Source of the DNA: Streptomyces sp. HUAS MG91
GTDB taxonomy: Bacteria > Actinomycetota > Actinomycetes > Streptomycetales > Streptomycetaceae
DNA length: 64,000 nt
Direction of reading: 5' to 3'
NCBI RefSeq assembly: GCF_040529335.1
Contig: NZ_CP159534.1
Coordinates: 7,006,001 to 7,070,000, forward strand
In this document: positions 32,854 through 40,848 of the stretch, piece by piece
Layout: every line of letters starts with the position of its first letter
How positions within the stretch are numbered: position 1 is the first letter of the stretch
The notes under the pieces: model-generated
What the model saw: only the letters and a program-made list of their open reading frames with translations
Told to the model about the DNA's origin: nothing
Databases searched by the model: none
Position numbers and translations under genes: made by a program

Positions 32854-33333
32854 TCAACTCCCTTGTACGGATGGATCTGTCGTTGCGGCCCGGACGGTGC
32901 GCGGGCGGTCGGCCGGGCCGTCCGGGACGGCGCCGCTGATGTCGGCGAGCGCCGACGCCGGATCGTGGGCGACCGCCAGATCGCCCAGGCTCACCATGCC
33001 GACCGCCCGGCCGTCCTCGACGACCGGTAGCCGGCGCACCGAGTGCTCCCGCATCAGGCTCACCGCGGTCGACACCGGATCGTCCGGGCCGACCGCCACC
33101 GGATGCGGCGTGCACACGGCATCGGCGCTGACGGTCAACGGGTCCTCGCCCTCGGCCACGGCACGCAACGTGATGTCCCGGTCCGTGAGCACGCCGACGA
33201 GTCCCGTCTCGTCCGCCACCAGGACATCACCGATGTCCTGGGCCCGCATCAGCTGCGCGGCCTCGACGAGCGAGGCGTCGGGGCGTACCGCCACGACGCC
33301 TGGTGTCATGACTTCCCTGACCACATCAGCCAT
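32854..33333 (-). CDS. CBS-domain pair protein
   Basis: A 159-residue protein with two CBS motifs: VREVMTPGVVAVRPDASLVEAAQLMRAQDIGDVLVADETGLVGVLTDRDI and CTPHPVAVGPDDPVSTAVSLMREHSVRRLPVVEDGRAVGMVSLGDLA. A Bateman module like this binds adenosine nucleotides and signals energy state. There is no other domain; the C-terminal 30 residues are disordered. ATG 33333 was chosen, with GGAGAGG upstream. An alternative ATG at 33405 would overlap the DUF2795 stop (ATGA) and add 24 disordered residues. Such CBS proteins are often in SigB-type or dormancy regulons in actinobacteria. It is probably in one operon with the DUF2795 and DJ-1 genes. Confidence 0.88.
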   Translation of the reverse strand: MADVVREVMTPGVVAVRPDASLVEAAQLMRAQDIGDVLVADETGLVGVLTDRDITLRAVAEGEDPLTVSADAVCTPHPVAVGPDDPVSTAVSLMREHSVRRLPVVEDGRAVGMVSLGDLAVAHDPASALADISGAVPDGPADRPRTVRAATTDPSVQGS

Positions 33334-33401
33334 GACCGCCGGCCTCTCCGCCCCGTCGGGCTGGTCCGTGACCCCGGCCGGAGTACCCGGTCCGGGGCCC
33401 T

Positions 33402-33782
33402 TCATTCCTGTTCGCCGACCAGGGCCCTGGCCAGCTCCGACGCCGTACCGAAGGTCGTGTCGGGCGGCAGCGCGGCCACCCGGTCGACGAGCCCGTCCGG
33501 CGCGGACCGCTCGCGCAGCGTCCGTGCGAGCGAAGCCGGCGCCGCCGGGAACGACGTGCGGCCGAGCAGCCGCCCGAGCTCCAGCCGGAGCGCTTCGTGA
33601 CGGCCGGGGCCCTTGCCGGGCAGCACCGGGCCGCCCGCCACTTCGGGATCGTCGTCGGCCACCGGCTCCGGATCGTGCCACTCGGCGGTCCGCGTGGGGT
33701 GCCCGGACCGCAACAGTCCCTGCAACTCGTGCTTCATCTCGTCGTCGCGGTGTGCGCTGAGCCGGTCGCTGCCTCGCTGCAT
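33402..33782 (-). CDS. DUF2795 domain protein
   Basis: A 126-residue protein. ATG 33782 has GGAGGGAC upstream. The N-terminal half (DEMKHELQGLLRSGHPTRTAEWHDPEP) is conserved in Streptomyces homologues, and residues about 65-120 form a DUF2795 domain: LGRTSFPAAPASLARTLRERSAPDGLVDRVAALPPDTTFGTASELARALV, where F-P-a and the L-x-x-L-P...f-x-s-x-x-e-l-x-x-A-l end recur. It is a small helical protein of unknown function, frequent near stress genes. A SigB-like promoter match lies 35-59 bases upstream. Confidence 0.82.
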   Translation of the reverse strand: MQRGSDRLSAHRDDEMKHELQGLLRSGHPTRTAEWHDPEPVADDDPEVAGGPVLPGKGPGRHEALRLELGRLLGRTSFPAAPASLARTLRERSAPDGLVDRVAALPPDTTFGTASELARALVGEQE

Positions 33783-34124
33783 CTGTCCCTCCTGTGTCTG
33801 GGCGGTGCCGGGTCGCGTACCCGAGGGCCCACCGCTGACACCTGCCGCCGCGACCGGTCCGCGCGAGCCGTGCCGGCCGCCCCGTGAGATCCGTCCGGGC
33901 GCCCGTGTTTGTGCGGGCGGCGCAGGGGCAGCCGAAAGTGAGTGCTTCGGACAGGAGGCACGTCCGTGGGACGGACGGGTACGCGCGCCGTACCTCTCCC
34001 CGGGACAGCGAGACGCTGTACCCGCCCCGGGTGTGTCCACTCCGTTTCTTTCGGGGCGACTCCGGGCGACTCCCACGGTGACCACCGCCAAGGCACCACA
34101 ACGCATCACCAGGGAGTTGCGACC
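33783..34124. other. 342-bp divergent gap
   Basis: The region separates the DUF2795 gene (minus) from the sigma-factor gene (plus). It holds the SigB-like match at 33817-33841. Towards the sigma factor there is a GTTT (34044-34047) followed after 16 bases by GGGCGA, a poor -10, and a GGGTAC at 33977-33982 without a matching -35. No gene or further repeat is supported. Confidence 0.6.
33817..33841 (-). promoter_or_regulatory. SigB-like promoter upstream of the DUF2795 gene
   Basis: On the minus strand GTGT (33841-33838), then 15 bases, then GGGTAC (33822-33817), fits GNNT-N14-16-GGGTAC/T. The -10 element ends 35 bases before the start codon of the DUF2795 gene, at normal promoter distance. 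Confidence 0.45.
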
Positions 34125-34943
34125 ATGCGTACGCGTACCGACGCATCCGTGCACCCGGTCAAGCCGGGGCAGCGGCACCCGCACGACGACGCACCCGACA
34201 CCACCGAGGCCTTCACCCGGCTCTGCGACCTGCCCGACGGTCCCGAGCGCACCGCGCTGCGCCGGGAGGTCGTCGAGGCCTGGCTGCCGATGGCCGACCG
34301 GCTCGCGGGCCGCTTCCGCAACCGCGGCGAGTCCCTCGACGACCTGCGGCAGGTGGCCGCCCTCGGCCTGGTCAAGGCCGTCGACCGGTACGACCCGGAG
34401 CGCGGCAACGCCTTCGAGAGCTACGCCGTCCCCACGGTCACCGGCGAGATCAAGCGCCACTTCCGCGACCACATGTGGACCCTGCACGTACCGCGCCGGG
34501 TCCAGGACCTGCGCAATCGCGTCCGGTTCGCGCAGCACGAGCTCTCCCAGACCGTCTCGGGGCGGGCGCCGACCCTGAGCGAGATCGCCGACCGCGCCGG
34601 TCTGACCGAGGACGAGACCCGCACCGGTCTCGAAGCGCTGGAGAGCTTCACCGCGCTCTCCCTCGACGCGGAGCTGCCGGGCAGCGACGACGGCTACTCG
34701 CTGGTCGACGCGCTGGGCGCCGCCGACCCCGCGCTCGACACCGTCGTCGACCGGGAGGCCGTCAAGCCGCGCATCGCCGAGCTGCCCGAACGCGAGCAGC
34801 GGATCCTGTACATGCGGTTCTTCGGCGACATGACCCAGAGCCGCATCGCCGAACAGCTGGGCATCTCGCAGATGCACGTGTCCCGGCTCATCACCCGGTG
34901 CTGCGACCGGCTGCGCGACCAGGTCCTCGCCGATGCGGCGTAG
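34125..34943 (+). CDS. SigB/SigF/SigG-type RNA polymerase sigma factor
   Basis: A 272-residue sigma factor of the stress/sporulation group. ATG 34125 follows AGGGAG. Region 2 is visible as RNRGESLDDLRQVAALGLVKAVDRYDPERGNAFESYAVPTVTGEIKRHFRDHMW (about 62-115), region 3 as TLSEIADRAGLTEDETRTGLEA, and region 4 as LPEREQRILYMRFFGDMTQSRIAEQLGISQMHVSRLITR (about 222-262). Members direct GTTT/GNNT-N-GGGTA promoters. No anti-sigma gene lies beside it, but a PAS-GAF sensor is convergent with its stop. Streptomyces have about nine such paralogues; which one this is cannot be told here. Confidence 0.93.
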   Translation: MRTRTDASVHPVKPGQRHPHDDAPDTTEAFTRLCDLPDGPERTALRREVVEAWLPMADRLAGRFRNRGESLDDLRQVAALGLVKAVDRYDPERGNAFESYAVPTVTGEIKRHFRDHMWTLHVPRRVQDLRNRVRFAQHELSQTVSGRAPTLSEIADRAGLTEDETRTGLEALESFTALSLDAELPGSDDGYSLVDALGAADPALDTVVDREAVKPRIAELPEREQRILYMRFFGDMTQSRIAEQLGISQMHVSRLITRCCDRLRDQVLADAA

Positions 34944-34946
34944 CGG

Positions 34947-36083
34947 TCATCTGCGCATCGCCAGCGCGATGTGCCGGGACATCACGTCCAGGGCCTGCGC
35001 CTCCGCCATCGAGAACGCCTGGCGGCCGGCGGACCGGAACAGGGTGAGAACGCCCTGAACCGGTTCGCCGGGGGACGGGATCAGCGGGACGCACAGCAGC
35101 GAGGTGACGTCGGCACGGACCAGGACCGGGGCGCCGGAGACGTCCTGGCCCAGGGCCAGCGGATCCTCGGGGCGCACAAGGAGCGCGGGCGCCCCGCCCC
35201 GGGCCGCCTCCTCGACGAGCGGGGCGGTGGCCGGGTCCTGCGCGGCGATGTCCCGCACCGCCGCGTCGTCGGCGCCCAGTACGCAGGCCCGGGTGAGGCG
35301 GGCGGCTCCCGCGTCGGCCACCACCCAGTCCGCGAACCGGGCGTGCAGGACGCGGGCGGCGCGGCGCAGCACTTCGGCCGGATCGCCGGCCGGGGCGCCC
35401 AGCAGCTCCCGCGACATCGCGTCCAGCAGGTCCATCACGGCCTGATGGCGGCTGGTCTCGGCGAGATCGGGGACCGTCGCGGACGAGGGGGCGTGCCGGT
35501 GCCGCACCGTCGCCGAGCCGTCGGCGGCGGGCTGGAGCAGCACGAGGACGGTGGTACGCGGCTCGTTGCCCGGACGCAGGCCCGTCAGGGTCGCCCGGAC
35601 CGGCTCGTGCGCGGACTGCTGGAGATGCACGGCCATCCCGCGGTCCCCCTCGCCCCGGGCCACCGCGGCGACCTGCGAGCGGAACGCGGCCCGGTCCGCG
35701 TGCGCGAGCAGCCCGGTCAGCGGCCGGCCGCTCGCGTACCCGGCGCGCACCCCGGTGAAGTTCGTCGCCGCGAAGTTGAGGCGGCGCACCACGCACTCCC
35801 GGTCCACGAGCGCCACCGGCAGCGGAAGCCGCTGGAACACGGCGCGCAACAACTGCTGTTCCTGCCGGTCGGCGGTGACCGGACGCCCTCCGGGGCCACC
35901 GCTCTCGGCCGTCAGTTGCTCGTACCAGGGCCACAACGTGCCCACCGCGTGGTCGAGTTCGAAGAGAGCGGCGTCCAGTACGGCGGGCAGGCCGTCGGCC
36001 GGCACGGAACGTGCCGCCTTCAACTCCCCTACCCGGCGCACGAAGTCCGCCAGTTCCTCACCGAACTCTTCCGTTTGCGCCAT
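34947..36083 (-). CDS. PAS and GAF domain sensor protein without output domain
   Basis: A 378-residue protein. Residues about 1-60 are helical, about 75-195 a PAS domain (VFQRLPLPVALVDRECVVRRLNFAATNFTG, GRPLTGLLAHADRAAF) and about 215-375 a GAF domain (VMDLLDAMSRELLGAPAGDPAEVLRRAARVLHARFADWVVAD, TSLLCVPLIPSP, GVLTLFRSAGRQAFSMAEAQALDVMSRHIALAMRR). In Streptomyces this PAS-GAF pair is usually followed by a PP2C/SpoIIE phosphatase that controls sigma factors; here the frame ends after GAF. It could therefore be a partner or decoy sensor. It is three bases from, and convergent with, the sigma-factor stop. Confidence 0.85.
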   Translation of the reverse strand: MAQTEEFGEELADFVRRVGELKAARSVPADGLPAVLDAALFELDHAVGTLWPWYEQLTAESGGPGGRPVTADRQEQQLLRAVFQRLPLPVALVDRECVVRRLNFAATNFTGVRAGYASGRPLTGLLAHADRAAFRSQVAAVARGEGDRGMAVHLQQSAHEPVRATLTGLRPGNEPRTTVLVLLQPAADGSATVRHRHAPSSATVPDLAETSRHQAVMDLLDAMSRELLGAPAGDPAEVLRRAARVLHARFADWVVADAGAARLTRACVLGADDAAVRDIAAQDPATAPLVEEAARGGAPALLVRPEDPLALGQDVSGAPVLVRADVTSLLCVPLIPSPGEPVQGVLTLFRSAGRQAFSMAEAQALDVMSRHIALAMRR

Positions 36084-36158
36084 GCCGAGAACCTATCCCG
36101 GTGAGCTGTTTTCCGGGGCCGAGTGAGGGAAGCCGAAGCTGTGAGGAGGCGTTTTCCG

Positions 36159-36926
36159 ATGCGCGAGGCCGATCGGAACGAAGCAGGAACCGCAGCACAG
36201 CAGCCGTGCGGGGCGTATCCCGCGGAGCCCTCACGGCTCGCCCCCGAGGCGCCCGAGCCCGGACTGCCCGCCCGCCGGCTCTCCGAGCTCGCGGAGGAGG
36301 CCGCACGCTGCACCGCGGACTGCTGCGGCGCCGTCGCGACCGTGAGCGACGGCACCGGCGAGCGGCCCTCCGCCGCCACCCATCCCGACCTGACCGCGCT
36401 GCTCTCCGTACAGCTGCGGTCGGGCGAGGGCCCCGTACCCCTCGCCGAGGAGCGTGGCACCCCGGTCGACGCCAGCGACCTGTTGCAGGACCGGCGCTGG
36501 CCGCGCTACCGGGCGCTCGCGCTCGACTCCGGCGTGCGCTCCAGCGTGACCATCCCGTTCCGCAGCGCCGATCTCACCGTCACGCTCAGCCTGTTCAGCT
36601 TCCGCGCCGGCACGCTCGTGGAAGCGCCGCACGGCCCGGTGCGCGCGCTCGGTGACCTCGCCGCCACGTGCATGGTCCGCGACCGGTCCTACCGGGCGGC
36701 CCTCGCGGAACTGGACCAGCTCGGTGCCGCGCTGCGCACCCGGCCCGTCGTGGACCAGGCGTGCGGCATCGTCATGCATGTGCTGGGCTGCGACGCGGAC
36801 GCCGCGTTCACCGTGCTGCGTCGGATCTCGCAGGCGACGAACCGGAAACTGGCCGATGTCGCGTCCGCTGTCGTCGACAAGCGGGGGCGCGGTCTTGAGC
36901 GGGAGTTCGCTGCGCTGACCCGGTGA
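36159..36926 (+). CDS. GAF and ANTAR domain protein
   Basis: A 255-residue regulator. ATG 36159 follows GAGGAGG. Residues about 35-185 form a GAF-like sensor domain (LSELAEEAARCTADCCGAVATVSD, RSSVTIPFRSADLTVTLSLFSF). The C-terminal 60 residues are an ANTAR domain (LDQLGAALRTRPVVDQACGIVMHVLGCDADAAFTVLRRISQATNRKLADVASAVVD), an RNA-binding three-helix unit that acts by antitermination. The conserved Ala/Val and small hydrophobic pattern is intact. It probably links a small-molecule or redox signal to RNA read-through. It is divergent from the PAS-GAF gene with a 75-bp gap. Confidence 0.9.
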   Translation: MREADRNEAGTAAQQPCGAYPAEPSRLAPEAPEPGLPARRLSELAEEAARCTADCCGAVATVSDGTGERPSAATHPDLTALLSVQLRSGEGPVPLAEERGTPVDASDLLQDRRWPRYRALALDSGVRSSVTIPFRSADLTVTLSLFSFRAGTLVEAPHGPVRALGDLAATCMVRDRSYRAALAELDQLGAALRTRPVVDQACGIVMHVLGCDADAAFTVLRRISQATNRKLADVASAVVDKRGRGLEREFAALTR

Positions 36927-37041
36927 GAGTCCGTCGCCGGGTGCGCGTCCGGCCACGACGTGAGTGGCAGGCGGTCCGTCGTGCGTGGAGGCACACTCTG
37001 ATGTGAGGCTGGGTTCAGCAACCACACGGCACGGAGGCACC

Positions 37042-38328
37042 ATGCGCCCATCGGACCCCACCGAAGGACGCGGCCCCGTGCGCTACGGACCACCCCTCCC
37101 CGAGCCGGGACTACCGGTGCTGCCCGAACTCGCCGCGATGGTCGCCGGCGCAGCCGCCCGCACCCACCCCGAACCGCCCGGCGGGCCGCCCGCGCTGCTC
37201 GAAGCGGCCCGCGGCCACTGGGAGCGCCGGGGCCTGGCCCCCGGACGCGCACAGGTCACCGCGGCCCCCGGCGGCGCCCCGCTGCTGCTCGCGCTCACCG
37301 CCGCGCTCGGCGGCGACGTCCTGGTGCCGCGCCCCTGCCCCGCCTGGTGGACCCCGCAGACCCGGCTCCTGGGCCGCGAGGTGTTCTCCGTGCCGACCCC
37401 TGCCGAGTGCGGCGGCGTCCCCGACCCGTACGCCCTGCTGGAGACCGTCCGCCGGGTCAGAGCCGAGGGCGGTGATCCCCGGCTGCTCGTGGTCGCGCCG
37501 GCCGACGACCCGACGGCGACCGTGCCACCGCCCGAAGTGCTGCACGAGGCCGTGGAGGCCGCGGTGGGGGAGGGCCTGCACGTCGTCAGCGACGAGACCT
37601 GGCGCGACACCCTGCACCCCGGCCCGGACACCCTGCTGTTCAGCCCCGCCGAGATGTTCCCGGCCGACGTCACCGTCCTCACCGATCTGACCGGCGGCAA
37701 TCTGCCGCCGTCGCTGCCCGCGGCCTGCGCCCGGTTCCCGCCCACCGCCGAGGGCGACCGGCTCGCCGCCCGCGTCCTCGACATCCTCACCGCGACCGGC
37801 GCGAGCCTGTCGGCGCCGGTCGCGGCAGCGGCCACGTACGTCCTGGACGAGGGCGTCGAGGTCACCGCCCGCCGTGCCGCCGCCGTCGCCCTGCACGGCC
37901 GGGTGGCCGCGGCCCTGCACCACCTCGTGCTCGCGGCCGGCGGCCTGTCCCGCCCGCCGCGGGCGGGCCGCCACCTGTACGTCGACCTGGGGCCGCTGCG
38001 GCCACGCCTCGCGGACCGCGGGGTCACCGACGCCCAGGACCTGGAGGACCACCTCACCGCGCGGCTCGGCATGCCCGTGCCCGGCGGCCACCGCTTCGGC
38101 GACGATCTGGGGGCGCTGCGCTGCCGCCTGGGCACCGGGCCGCTGCTCGGATCGACCCCCGAGGAGCGCAGGGCGTCCCTCACCTCACCGGACCCTCTGG
38201 AATTGCCGCACGTGGCAAGGGCGTTGAGCATGGTGGAGTCGGTGCTCGGCGAGCTGTGCGACCTCGGTGACCGCGCGGGCCCGGAAGGCACGGGTGCGGC
38301 CGGCGAAGGATGGGAGTCCGAGCGATGA
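37042..38328 (+). CDS. Aminotransferase-fold (class I/II) protein lacking any lysine
   Basis: A 428-residue protein that aligns by pattern to fold-type I aminotransferases: VTAAPGGAPLLLALTAAL (PLP-phosphate loop), VLVPRPCPAWWTPQ, LLVVAPADDPTATVPPPE (the N-P-x-x-P-T-G region, here altered), SDETWRDTLHP with Asp184 (the pyridine-nitrogen Asp), and LRCRLGTGP near 358 (the substrate-Arg region). The catalytic Schiff-base lysine expected in S-K-x-x-a-x-G-x-R-x-G is missing: the position reads TDLTGGNLPPS (214-224). The whole protein contains no lysine at all. It is therefore probably not a normal transaminase. ATG 37042 follows GGAGGCACC. It is coupled to the metallo-hydrolase gene by ATGA overlap. 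Confidence 0.82.
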   Translation: MRPSDPTEGRGPVRYGPPLPEPGLPVLPELAAMVAGAAARTHPEPPGGPPALLEAARGHWERRGLAPGRAQVTAAPGGAPLLLALTAALGGDVLVPRPCPAWWTPQTRLLGREVFSVPTPAECGGVPDPYALLETVRRVRAEGGDPRLLVVAPADDPTATVPPPEVLHEAVEAAVGEGLHVVSDETWRDTLHPGPDTLLFSPAEMFPADVTVLTDLTGGNLPPSLPAACARFPPTAEGDRLAARVLDILTATGASLSAPVAAAATYVLDEGVEVTARRAAAVALHGRVAAALHHLVLAAGGLSRPPRAGRHLYVDLGPLRPRLADRGVTDAQDLEDHLTARLGMPVPGGHRFGDDLGALRCRLGTGPLLGSTPEERRASLTSPDPLELPHVARALSMVESVLGELCDLGDRAGPEGTGAAGEGWESER

Positions 38329-39380
38329 CGCAGGCGTCCGGAGCGACGACCAACGAGAGCGCGGCGCGGCGCGGTGACACGGCCGCGCCCGCCAGACCCC
38401 TCGTCGAACCGCGGCCGCTGAGCGGAGGCGGCGCGGACGTGCCGCGCCGCTGGCCCAAGTCGTTCGCCGACCGCCTCACCGCACCGCTGCCCGGCCTGCG
38501 GGCCTTCGCCCGGTTCGCCCGCGAGGGCAAGGTGCGGCCGCCCGCCGAGGGCCTGACCGACATCCCGAACCTGCCGTTCGCCCCCGGCCCGCTGCCCGAC
38601 GTCGACAGCCGCACCGTCGCCGTCACCTGGGCCGGCCACGCCAGCTGGGTGGTGCGCATCGGCGGCCTCACCGTGCTCACCGACCCGGTCTGGTCCCGCA
38701 AGATCCTCGGCACCCCGGCCAGGATCACCCCCGTCGGCGTCGCCTGGAGCGCCCTGCCGCCCGTCGACGCCGTCGTCATCAGCCACAACCACTACGACCA
38801 TCTGGACTGGCCCACCCTGCGCCGGCTCTCGCGCGACACGCCCGTCCTCGTCCCCGCGGGCCTGGGCCGCTGGTTCACCCGCCGCCGCTTCACCCGGGTC
38901 ACCGAGCTGGACTGGTGGGAGGCCGCGGAGCTGCGGGGCGTCCGCTTCGACTTCGTACCGGCCCATCACTGGTCCAAGCGCACCCTCACCGACACCTGCC
39001 GCAGCCTGTGGGGCGGCTGGGTCCTCACCGACCGCGACGGGCAGCGCCTCTACTTCGCGGGCGACACCGGCTACGGCCACTGGTTCCGCGAGATCGGCCT
39101 GCGCTATCCGGGCATCGACCTCGCCCTGATGCCGATCGGCGCGTACGACCCGCGCTGGTGGCTGGAGGACGTGCACTGCTCGCCGGAGGACGCGGTGCAG
39201 GCGGCGCGGGACGTGGGCGCCCGGTTCATGGCGCCCATGCACTGGGCGACGTTCCTGCTGTCGGCCGAGCCCGTCCTGGAGCCGCTCACCCGGCTGCGCG
39301 CCGCCTGGGAGAAGGCGGGCCTGGCGCGCGCCGCCCTCTGGGACCTCCCCGTGGGCGGATCACGCGTGCTGGCTGCCTGA
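38325..39380 (+). CDS. MBL-fold metallo-hydrolase (NAPE-PLD-like)
   Basis: A 351-residue metallo-beta-lactamase-fold hydrolase. The metal site is SHNHYDHLD (H-x-H-x-D-H), with further ligands in VPAHHWS, YFAGDTGYG (Asp) and MAPMHWATF (His). The N-terminal extension and the WAGHASWVVRIGGLTVLTDPVWS start resemble N-acylphosphatidylethanolamine phospholipase D-type MBL enzymes (L-ascorbate-lactonase/NAPE-PLD clade), which cleave lipid or cyclic ester bonds. There is no signal peptide. ATG 38325 overlaps the stop of the lysine-free protein, so they are translated together. The 3' end overlaps the convergent DedA gene by 21 bases. Confidence 0.9.
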   Translation: MTQASGATTNESAARRGDTAAPARPLVEPRPLSGGGADVPRRWPKSFADRLTAPLPGLRAFARFAREGKVRPPAEGLTDIPNLPFAPGPLPDVDSRTVAVTWAGHASWVVRIGGLTVLTDPVWSRKILGTPARITPVGVAWSALPPVDAVVISHNHYDHLDWPTLRRLSRDTPVLVPAGLGRWFTRRRFTRVTELDWWEAAELRGVRFDFVPAHHWSKRTLTDTCRSLWGGWVLTDRDGQRLYFAGDTGYGHWFREIGLRYPGIDLALMPIGAYDPRWWLEDVHCSPEDAVQAARDVGARFMAPMHWATFLLSAEPVLEPLTRLRAAWEKAGLARAALWDLPVGGSRVLAA

Positions 39381-39992
39381 CGACGGCCTTCGCGCCTTCC
39401 GCCACACCGTCGGCACCGCGCTGACCAGCACGGTCAGCGCGATCGCCGCGACCACGCCCTCCCACGGCTCGTCGAACAGCGAGCCGCCGAGGATCCCGAT
39501 CACCTGATACGTCGCCGCCCAGGCCAGGCACGCCGGGATGTCGCCGCGCGCGAACTGGCGCAGCGGCATCTTCGCCAGCAGGCACGCCAGCATCACCGGG
39601 ATCCGGCCGGCCGGCACCAGCCGGGACAGCACGAGCACCATCACCCCGTGATCGGCCAGCTTGTCCTGCGCCTGGGCGAGCCGCTCCTCCGGCGCCCGCG
39701 AGCGGATGGCCTCCAGCCACTTCGACCCGTTCTTCGAGTGCATGCCGCGCCGCCCGAGCCAGTACAGGGCGAGGTCCCCGAGGAACGCGGCGAGCGCCGC
39801 CACCCCGAACACCATCAGCAGCGCGAACGGCAGCGTCTGGTGGAAGGCCACCACCGCCGCCGAACTCACCAGCGCGCCCGTGGGCACCACCGGCACCAGC
39901 GCGCCGATCGCGACCAGCAGGAACAGCGTGGGGTAGCCCACGGCCTGCTGCGTGGACTCCGGCGTCACGACGGTCGTCGCGGCGAGGATCAC
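39360..39992 (-). CDS. DedA/VTT family membrane protein
   Basis: A 210-residue integral membrane protein of the DedA (VTT) family, with about five hydrophobic stretches. The family hallmark is visible: FLGDLALYWLGRRGMH (the E/D-x3-Y-x-x-G-r-x-G), SRLVPAGRIPVMLACLLAKMPLRQFARGDIPACLAW (R-F-x-P-x-x-R). DedA proteins flip lipids such as undecaprenyl phosphate or phosphatidylethanolamine or act as proton-coupled transporters. ATG 39992 overlaps the stop of the metallo-hydrolase gene upstream as ATGA. It is convergent with and overlaps the NAPE-PLD-like gene. Confidence 0.9.
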   Translation of the reverse strand: MILAATTVVTPESTQQAVGYPTLFLLVAIGALVPVVPTGALVSSAAVVAFHQTLPFALLMVFGVAALAAFLGDLALYWLGRRGMHSKNGSKWLEAIRSRAPEERLAQAQDKLADHGVMVLVLSRLVPAGRIPVMLACLLAKMPLRQFARGDIPACLAWAATYQVIGILGGSLFDEPWEGVVAAIALTVLVSAVPTVWRKARRPSSGSQHA

Positions 39993-40765
39993 CGGTCCGC
40001 CACCTCCGGCCGCACGCTCTCGCCGTGCCCGAGCCGGTGCACCGCGACACCGGGCGCGCGCAGCGCGGCCTGCCGGACGAACTCGTCGCCGGGCGTGTGG
40101 AACTCGTGCGGCCGCACCGCGTCCATCCCGATCGGCCAGTACGTCCCGTAGTGCACGGGCACCGCGGCGCGCGGCGCGATCCGGGCCAGCGCCTCGGCGG
40201 CCCGCGCCGGGTCGAGGTGGTGCGCGCCCAGATAGGGGCCCCAGCCGCCGACCGGCAGCAGGGCCACGTCCACGTCGCCCACGGCCTCGCCCATGCTCTC
40301 GAAGAGCCCGGTGTCGCCCGCGAAGTACGTGCGGGCGTCACCGTCCACGACATAGCCGAGCGCGGGGGAGCGCTGCGGGCCGACGGGCAGCCGTCGCCCG
40401 TCGTGGTCGGCGGGCACGACCCGTACGACGACGTTCCCCGCCTCGATCCGGTCGCCCGCGTCCACCTCGATGATCTTCAGCGTGCGCAGCTTCCGCAGCC
40501 CGGGCACGGCACGGACCGCGTCCCGGGGCACGACGACGCGGGTCCCCGGCGCGAGCCGGGCCAGCGAGGGAACGTGCAGGTGATCGGCGTGCAGATGGGA
40601 GACGAGGACGAGGTCGGCGAGGGCCGCGCTGGGCGGCGGGGGAGCGCCCCGGCGCCGCCGCAGATGCGCGAGGCGCCGTGTGAAGAGCGGATCCGTCAGG
40701 ACGCGCGTGCCCCTGTCCTCGACCGTGCAGGTGGCATGACCCCACCAGGTGATCTCCACCGGCAC
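39989..40765 (-). CDS. MBL-fold metallo-hydrolase (UlaG/UPF0173-like)
   Basis: A 258-residue MBL-fold enzyme opening VEITWWGHATCTVEDRGTRVLTDPLF, with the metal motif SHLHADHLH (H-x-H-x-D-H), the bridging Asp in TYFAGDTGLF, and His in VPVHYGTYWP. The compact form matches UlaG-like lactonase/UPF0173 enzymes. ATG 40765 follows AGGAGTGCC. It is coupled to the DedA gene downstream. The pairing of two distinct MBL enzymes around a lipid-flip protein suggests lipid or lactone processing, but no substrate is proven. Confidence 0.9.
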   Translation of the reverse strand: MPVEITWWGHATCTVEDRGTRVLTDPLFTRRLAHLRRRRGAPPPPSAALADLVLVSHLHADHLHVPSLARLAPGTRVVVPRDAVRAVPGLRKLRTLKIIEVDAGDRIEAGNVVVRVVPADHDGRRLPVGPQRSPALGYVVDGDARTYFAGDTGLFESMGEAVGDVDVALLPVGGWGPYLGAHHLDPARAAEALARIAPRAAVPVHYGTYWPIGMDAVRPHEFHTPGDEFVRQAALRAPGVAVHRLGHGESVRPEVADR

Positions 40766-40848
40766 TCCTTGCCTCCTTACGTGTGACTGCCCCGAGCCTA
40801 CGTGCAGGAGTAGGGTCGTCGGCGAAAGCTGGAGGTGAGGGGGACACC

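Noticed and set aside
33977..33982. GGGTAC as a SigB-type -10 for the sigma-factor gene
   Set aside because: No GNNT lies 14-16 bases upstream on the plus strand, so it fails the consensus used for the other two matches.
36123..36158. GTG 36123 as start of the GAF-ANTAR gene
   Set aside because: ATG 36159 has the strong ribosome site GAGGAGG nine bases upstream, which lies inside the longer frame.
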